Part shown: positions 60,190 through 64,000 of the stretch, in pieces
How positions within the stretch are numbered: the stretch's first letter is position 1
How the letters are laid out: each line of letters starts with the position of its first letter
Assembly: GCF_009937955.1 (NCBI RefSeq)
Contig: NZ_AP018439.1
Location: 6,324,001 to 6,388,000, forward strand
DNA: 64,000 nt
Direction of reading: 5' to 3'
Source of the DNA: Undibacterium sp. KW1
Lineage (GTDB): Bacteria; Pseudomonadota; Gammaproteobacteria; Burkholderiales; Burkholderiaceae_D
The notes under the pieces: model-generated
Seen by the model: the letters and a program-made list of their open reading frames with translations, nothing else
The model's database searches: none
What the model was told of the DNA's origin: nothing
Position numbers and translations under genes: made by a program

Positions 60190-61692
60190 TTAGCGTTTCA
60201 GTGCGCCAGCCACAGGGGTTTTCAGGTAAGGGAAGGCATTGTCGATGAAGCTGCTATCCAGATAGGCGCCATCAGTGAAATCGATGCTGCCGGCTGGGGC
60301 ATCAGCTGGTACGCAACCTATGCTGAGTGTGCACAAGCGACCCATGACTACACGCAAGGCGATATCTACCACGTCATCGCCTGGACGGCGGCCATTAGGG
60401 AAACCCGCACTGTCACCAGCGATGACACCCAGGCGATTTTGCGTTGCACTGACAGGCGTTGTGGTATTCAGACGCAGCATTTCAGATGGTGTGACTGTTG
60501 CTGGCTGATTGACACCCTTGATACCTGTCAGGAAAGCGGCGACCAGATCATTACGCGGGAAGTTGGTTGGTGCCTTGACACCAGCGCTGCCAAACAATAC
60601 TTCTACCAATGCAGGCAGGGTAGGGTTGGTCACATAGTTGATGAACTGTGCATCGCCACTAGGTTTGCTATGGTTGAATTGATCCTTCTCCTTGAGACCA
60701 ATCACGACTTCATTCACCAGTGGCATGCCCAGACGTGATACCTGCGTCCATGCGCCACCTTCCTTCGATGCCGCACCTGTGCTGCTTGGGGTCGGGTTAA
60801 TCGCACGGCCCTGGCGCAAGCTGGCTGTCGTCCAGCCACCGATGACGGCTTCCTTGCCATTGGTCAGGCAACTGGTGGGTACTTCCATTTCTATCGCAGT
60901 GACGTTCTTCATGGCGAGGTCATCATGGCCAGCTTTTTCTGCATTTGGATCAAATGCAGTGGCAGGAGCCTTGATGTTGATCAAGTCAAAAGTTTCACCC
61001 AGGTTGACCACGAAGGGGTCTTTACGCTGGCCGACAAACACTTTACCCGGTGTCGTACAACCAGGAATATTGACGGAAAACACATGCTTGGCTGCATAGC
61101 TGGCGTAGTCAGGAATCGATTTATTACCGATGTAATCAACTGGTTTGTCAAAGGTGCTGGAGCCAGTGGTGGCATTGGTCACCGCCTGGCGGGTGCCAGT
61201 GCGGCGGTCGCCTGTCACCATGGTGACGGTATAGGTTTCACGTACATTCAAACCAGCAGGGTTCACACCGTCAATGGCACCGCCATTGATGACCAGCGGG
61301 ATAGAAACTTTCTTGCCGCCAACAGTAAACTGCGCATCATTATTGGTATTGGTGAAGCGGAACTGGAAAGTCAGATGTTCTTTGCCATCACCGACATTGT
61401 CGATGTGGATTTCATACAGCGCGTCCGGGTCCATGGAGAAATAGTTCGGGCCGCCATAAGAATCTTGCAAGGGGGAGTAATTGGCAATCAGGGTAGTAAA
61501 GGCTGCGCGGTTGGCCTCATAGCTACGGAACATATAGAAGTCGGCAGCATCGACTTTGGGGTGGCGCGTAATAAACGGTGCTTCGCGGTGGCTGGAAGCC
61601 TGCGCTGGCAGCGAGGCAATGCCATTCAGACTACCTGCCGTGACCAGGGCGAGCAGGATTTTTTGATTGAACTTCGATGTTACTTGTCTCAT
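60190..61692 (-). CDS. DUF4331 family exported protein
   Basis: 500 residues from the ATG at 61692, with AGGAG six bases before (a TTG at 61698 is in frame). Signal peptide ends near PAQAS. The mature protein opens with SSHREAPFITRHPKVDAADFYMF, the defining DUF4331 block, and continues with SYGGPNYFSMDPDALYEIHIDN and other conserved stretches. Its role is unknown; the early SHREAP histidine suggests metal binding. It is the first gene of a unit running on through the lipoprotein, TPR protein and HupE-like protein, a grouping that hints at one exported system. Confidence 0.9.
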   Translation of the reverse strand: MRQVTSKFNQKILLALVTAGSLNGIASLPAQASSHREAPFITRHPKVDAADFYMFRSYEANRAAFTTLIANYSPLQDSYGGPNYFSMDPDALYEIHIDNVGDGKEHLTFQFRFTNTNNDAQFTVGGKKVSIPLVINGGAIDGVNPAGLNVRETYTVTMVTGDRRTGTRQAVTNATTGSSTFDKPVDYIGNKSIPDYASYAAKHVFSVNIPGCTTPGKVFVGQRKDPFVVNLGETFDLINIKAPATAFDPNAEKAGHDDLAMKNVTAIEMEVPTSCLTNGKEAVIGGWTTASLRQGRAINPTPSSTGAASKEGGAWTQVSRLGMPLVNEVVIGLKEKDQFNHSKPSGDAQFINYVTNPTLPALVEVLFGSAGVKAPTNFPRNDLVAAFLTGIKGVNQPATVTPSEMLRLNTTTPVSATQNRLGVIAGDSAGFPNGRRPGDDVVDIALRVVMGRLCTLSIGCVPADAPAGSIDFTDGAYLDSSFIDNAFPYLKTPVAGALKR

Positions 61693-61802
61693 GACCAACT
61701 CCTGAAGTGTAGGAAAAATGACCGTCGAAATTTAAAAAACTTTACGGGCACTGTTCTTACGCAGGAGATTTGGTTTTGGATGCAATTATTTAAAAATAAT
61801 GT

Positions 61803-62720
61803 TTATTCCAGTTTGTCACCCGGCAAAGGGCTCAGCGCTGCCTGGCTTTGCAGCCAGTTGCAAAACAGGTCCAGTTTTTTATCTTGCTTACGGCTGCGCC
61901 GGGCGACATAGCGATAAGTGCTGGCACTGAAACCCAGTGGCGCGATCAGTCTGCCGCTGCGTATATCGTCTATTACCAGATGCCAGGGAGCAATGCAGAC
62001 ACCCAGACCGGCAATGGCGGCCTCCAGGGTAAAGTAATAGTGCTCGAATTCCCTGCCCTCTGCCGCAGGTGCCGCGCAACCAGCCGCCAGCCCCCACATT
62101 TGCCAGGCATTTGCCCTGGTGCGTGTATGCAATAGAGTTTTTCCGTTAAGGTCATTTGCTGCCGCTATCCTGATGCTGGCAGCCAGCGTGGGTGCAAGTA
62201 CCGGCCCCAGCCATTCCTGAAACAGTGGCAAGATCCTGTCACTATCATCTGATTCTTCACCCGTTTCATCGACAATGATCACCAGGTCATAGCGCTCATG
62301 TTCAGTGTCTGTTGTGGCGTAGGGGCGACGGTCAGTGGAACTGAGCCTGACATCAATATCCGGATACCTGGAATTGAAATCATACAAACGTGGTATCAGC
62401 CATTTCACCGTGAAAGTGTTGAAACAGCAAACATCCAGCGTACCTCTATTGTCACTGCGCACCGCATTCACGGCAACATCGATCTGGTCAAAAGCAGCAG
62501 TCAGCGCGGGCAGCAATTGCCTGCCCATGGCACTCAGTTGCGGGCGGTTCTTGGAGCCTTCAAACAAGACCGTACCCAGGCTTTGTTCCAGTTGCTGGAC
62601 CTGGCGGCTGATGGCGCCGGGTGTCACCGCCAGCTCATCGGCAGCGGTCGTCATGCGCCCCAGCCTGGCGGCGGCTTCAAAGGCGCGGAGTGCATTCAAG
62701 GGTGGCAGGCGACGTTTCAT
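61803..62720 (-). CDS. LysR-family regulator, GcvA-like
   Basis: 305 residues. The N-terminus LPPLNALRAFEAAARLGRMT and the helix-turn-helix (AADELAVTPGAISRQVQQLEQ) are those of the GcvA/AmpR branch of LysR regulators. The effector domain follows with a typical C-terminal block. It is transcribed divergently from the tautomerase, 117 bases away, so that gene is its likely target. It could also influence the DUF4331 unit downstream on the same strand, but a separate promoter is expected there. Confidence 0.92.
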   Translation of the reverse strand: MKRRLPPLNALRAFEAAARLGRMTTAADELAVTPGAISRQVQQLEQSLGTVLFEGSKNRPQLSAMGRQLLPALTAAFDQIDVAVNAVRSDNRGTLDVCCFNTFTVKWLIPRLYDFNSRYPDIDVRLSSTDRRPYATTDTEHERYDLVIIVDETGEESDDSDRILPLFQEWLGPVLAPTLAASIRIAAANDLNGKTLLHTRTRANAWQMWGLAAGCAAPAAEGREFEHYYFTLEAAIAGLGVCIAPWHLVIDDIRSGRLIAPLGFSASTYRYVARRSRKQDKKLDLFCNWLQSQAALSPLPGDKLE

Positions 62721-62837
62721 TATGTGAGTTTATCGCACATACGGGCGAGTGAATATCGATTTTCTTTCAGATTACTTTGTCTGAAAATGCTCTTTGTTGC
62801 CTTAACTTTCCATCCTATCAATTACAGGAAATATCAC

Positions 62838-63242
62838 ATGCCATTCATCCGCACCCATGTCAGCAAAAGTACCAGCCAGGAACAACGCCAGGCTATCGTC
62901 GAAGGCATACACCAGGCACTGGTCAGCAGCATAGGCATGCCGCAAGACGAATTATTCAATCTTGTCAGCAGTTATGAGGCCGAAGATTTTTTCTATAGCC
63001 GCAGCTTCAACGGCGTTACGCGTTCAGACAGGCTGGTGGTCATCGACATCAGCCTCAGGCGCGGTCGTAGCGATGCCATGAAGCGTGATCTGTATGCCCA
63101 TATTGCAGAAAACCTCGTTGCCAATGCGGGTGTGGCAAAGGGTGATGTTTTCATTTTCATGCATGAAAACGATTATTCTGACTGGTCCACAGGCAATGGC
63201 AAATTCGCCATGGCGCTGGTGCAGCAGGTGGCCGCTGGCTGA
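62838..63242 (+). CDS. Tautomerase-superfamily protein
   Basis: 134 residues from the ATG at 62838, with AGGAA seven to nine bases before it; the longer open frame back to 62298 runs antisense to the LysR gene and is not real. After removal of Met1 the N-terminal Pro is the catalytic base typical of the superfamily. The size and the blocks IVEGIHQALVSSIGMPQDE and FFYSRSFNGVTRSDRLVVIDI fit single-chain relatives of 4-oxalocrotonate tautomerase. Substrate unknown. The neighbouring divergent LysR gene is the likely regulator. Confidence 0.88.
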   Translation: MPFIRTHVSKSTSQEQRQAIVEGIHQALVSSIGMPQDELFNLVSSYEAEDFFYSRSFNGVTRSDRLVVIDISLRRGRSDAMKRDLYAHIAENLVANAGVAKGDVFIFMHENDYSDWSTGNGKFAMALVQQVAAG

Positions 63243-63248
63243 AAAGCA

Positions 63249-63273
63249 GGGAATGCTGGCAAGAGACATTCCC
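63249..63273 (+). other. Hairpin after the tautomerase gene
   Basis: GGGAATG and CATTCCC form a seven-base stem with an 11-base loop, just past the tautomerase stop. No T-tract follows; possible weak transcript end. Confidence 0.4.
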
Positions 63274-63285
63274 CTGACAAATTGT

Positions 63286-63313
63286 TTGCAGATGCAGCAA
63301 TTTTAGTTATACT
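63286..63313 (+). promoter_or_regulatory. Candidate sigma-70 promoter of rtcB
   Basis: TTGCAG (63286-63291) and TATACT (63308-63313) with a 16-base spacer. It would give an rtcB leader of about 80 bases that contains the inverted repeat at 63335-63401. Confidence 0.45.
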
Positions 63314-63334
63314 AAAAATCTCCCTCTTGGCGCT

Positions 63335-63401
63335 GCTGCTAGAGGTACAAATGCCCCCGAATCGCCGGAGGCGCACCTGTACTTCAAATTTTGGTAGCAG
63401 C
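63335..63401 (+). promoter_or_regulatory. Inverted repeat in the rtcB leader ending at the start codon
   Basis: GCTGCTA (63335-63341) is repeated inverted as TAGCAGC (63395-63401), which lies two bases before the ATG where a Shine-Dalgarno sequence would normally be; none is seen. Pairing would fold about 65 bases into a closed structure that holds the ribosome entry region. Whether it regulates translation is inference. Confidence 0.4.
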
Positions 63402-63402
63402 T

Positions 63403-64000
63403 ATGACTTCTATTTCACGTTTACAATCTGCCCTGCAAAGACAGGGCATACGCGTTGAACATGCCAATGGCATTTTTCAACTTCATCATGAACATGCGCA
63501 GGCCACTGTCTTATTGCCTGAAAGTCTTCCTCTGGAAGAAAAGGCAGTAAAACAGTTAATGGCATTTGCCGCAGTCAAATCGGCGGACGGGCATCATGCG
63601 GTGTGCAAGGCTTGTGCAACGCCAGACTTTCATCCTGGCAGTATTGCGCCGGTAGGTTCCATCGTTGCCACCGATGCTGGCTTTGTGATTCCCGCAGCGA
63701 TAGGTACGGATATCAATTGCGGCATGCGCTTGTTGACTACAGGCTTTAATTTGTCCCAGGCTAGCCAGCACAAGCCTGCACTGATACGTCAGTTGCAACG
63801 TGTCTTGCTGGAAAATGGCCGGGATGTGCCTGCCCATGCCAAGGCCTTTGCCGCACTCAGCGATGCGGGTCCATCGGCTTTTCTCGACAGCTTGCCTGAC
63901 GGCGGCATCTGGGCCACAGCCGACCGCAACCGCCTGCAACAAGAACTTGCTGCCTGCATAGGCTTGCAGGAATTTGCAGGTGCCAGCCGCTATGCACCTG
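63403..64000 (+). CDS. rtcB: RtcB-type RNA ligase, N-terminal part (runs off the window)
   Basis: The first 199 codons are present; no stop before 64000. RtcB family blocks are visible: CKACATPDFHPGSIAPVGSI, which matches the PD(F/Y)HPG motif with a metal ligand, and IGTDINCGMRLL, matching the GxDIxCGM motif with a metal-binding cysteine. RtcB joins RNA 2',3'-cyclic phosphate or 3'-phosphate ends to 5'-hydroxyl ends using GTP and manganese. The divergent details of the motifs point to a variant branch of the family. Start chosen at the first ATG after the leader; the ribosome binding site is poor. Confidence 0.85.
   Translation, partial: MTSISRLQSALQRQGIRVEHANGIFQLHHEHAQATVLLPESLPLEEKAVKQLMAFAAVKSADGHHAVCKACATPDFHPGSIAPVGSIVATDAGFVIPAAIGTDINCGMRLLTTGFNLSQASQHKPALIRQLQRVLLENGRDVPAHAKAFAALSDAGPSAFLDSLPDGGIWATADRNRLQQELAACIGLQEFAGASRYAP

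Noticed and set aside
62298..62837. N-terminal extension of the tautomerase frame
   Set aside because: It is antisense to a well-formed LysR gene, and the ATG at 62838 with AGGAA upstream gives the canonical Pro-2 start of a tautomerase.

Overview
The window reads as a chromosome segment of a Gram-negative betaproteobacterium, most likely Oxalobacteraceae (Undibacterium/Janthinobacterium-like). This placement is an inference from gene content and base composition, not from a marker gene. The supporting features are a phasin and an acetyl-CoA acetyltransferase (polyhydroxyalkanoate metabolism), large outer-membrane TonB-dependent receptors, many signal-peptide and Tat-exported hydrolases, a chemoreceptor with a CheR-docking tail, and a membrane-anchored c-type cytochrome. 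There is no rRNA, CRISPR array, prophage or complete insertion sequence. One tRNA gene (Arg, anticodon CCG) is present.

Layout. 0-7.6 kb: TraB/GumN protein, serralysin-type protease, a stand-alone TonB C-terminal-domain protein, a periplasmic binding protein, a DUF2807 repeat lipoprotein and a Tat-exported M15-like peptidase. 7.6-16.5 kb: M16 peptidase, hexose-6-phosphate mutarotase, SirB2-like membrane protein, amidase, GMC oxidoreductase with a divergent AraC regulator. 16.5-25.7 kb: PAS histidine kinase, thioredoxin, DNA polymerase IV, HD protein, second M16 peptidase, tRNA-Arg, cytochrome c. 26-34 kb: two related TonB-dependent receptors flanking an AraC-family pseudogene with three frameshifts. 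34-46 kb: chemoreceptor, second TonB-C protein, Fsr-type efflux pump with divergent AraC regulator, M3 peptidase, MFS transporter followed by an easily missed 45-codon membrane microprotein, TPR-GAF histidine kinase. 46-54 kb: Ada/AlkA fusion plus Ogt (alkylation repair), phasin, sulfatase locus with divergent LysR, thiolase. 53.9-54.8 kb: an AT-rich insert with a cytosolic trypsin-fold protease. 54.9-64 kb: S9 peptidase, a four-gene DUF4331/lipoprotein/TPR/HupE-like transcription unit, LysR with divergent tautomerase, and the start of an RtcB-type RNA ligase that runs off the window.

The most unusual non-coding content is two families of short inverted-repeat elements, each present twice. 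Family A (180 bp, at 138-317 and 11549-11728 in opposite orientation) carries internal palindromes in which the two copies differ at both partners of the same base pairs, so the hairpins are conserved although the sequence is not. Family B (about 269 bp, at 21440-21708 and 41283-41550) has near-perfect terminal inverted repeats and nested hairpins, and both copies lie just upstream of a minus-strand gene. Other points of note are paired TGCGRTGCA sites flanking the phasin promoter, an inverted repeat ending two bases before the rtcB start codon, and a canonical EF-hand loop in the periplasmic part of the HupE-like protein.
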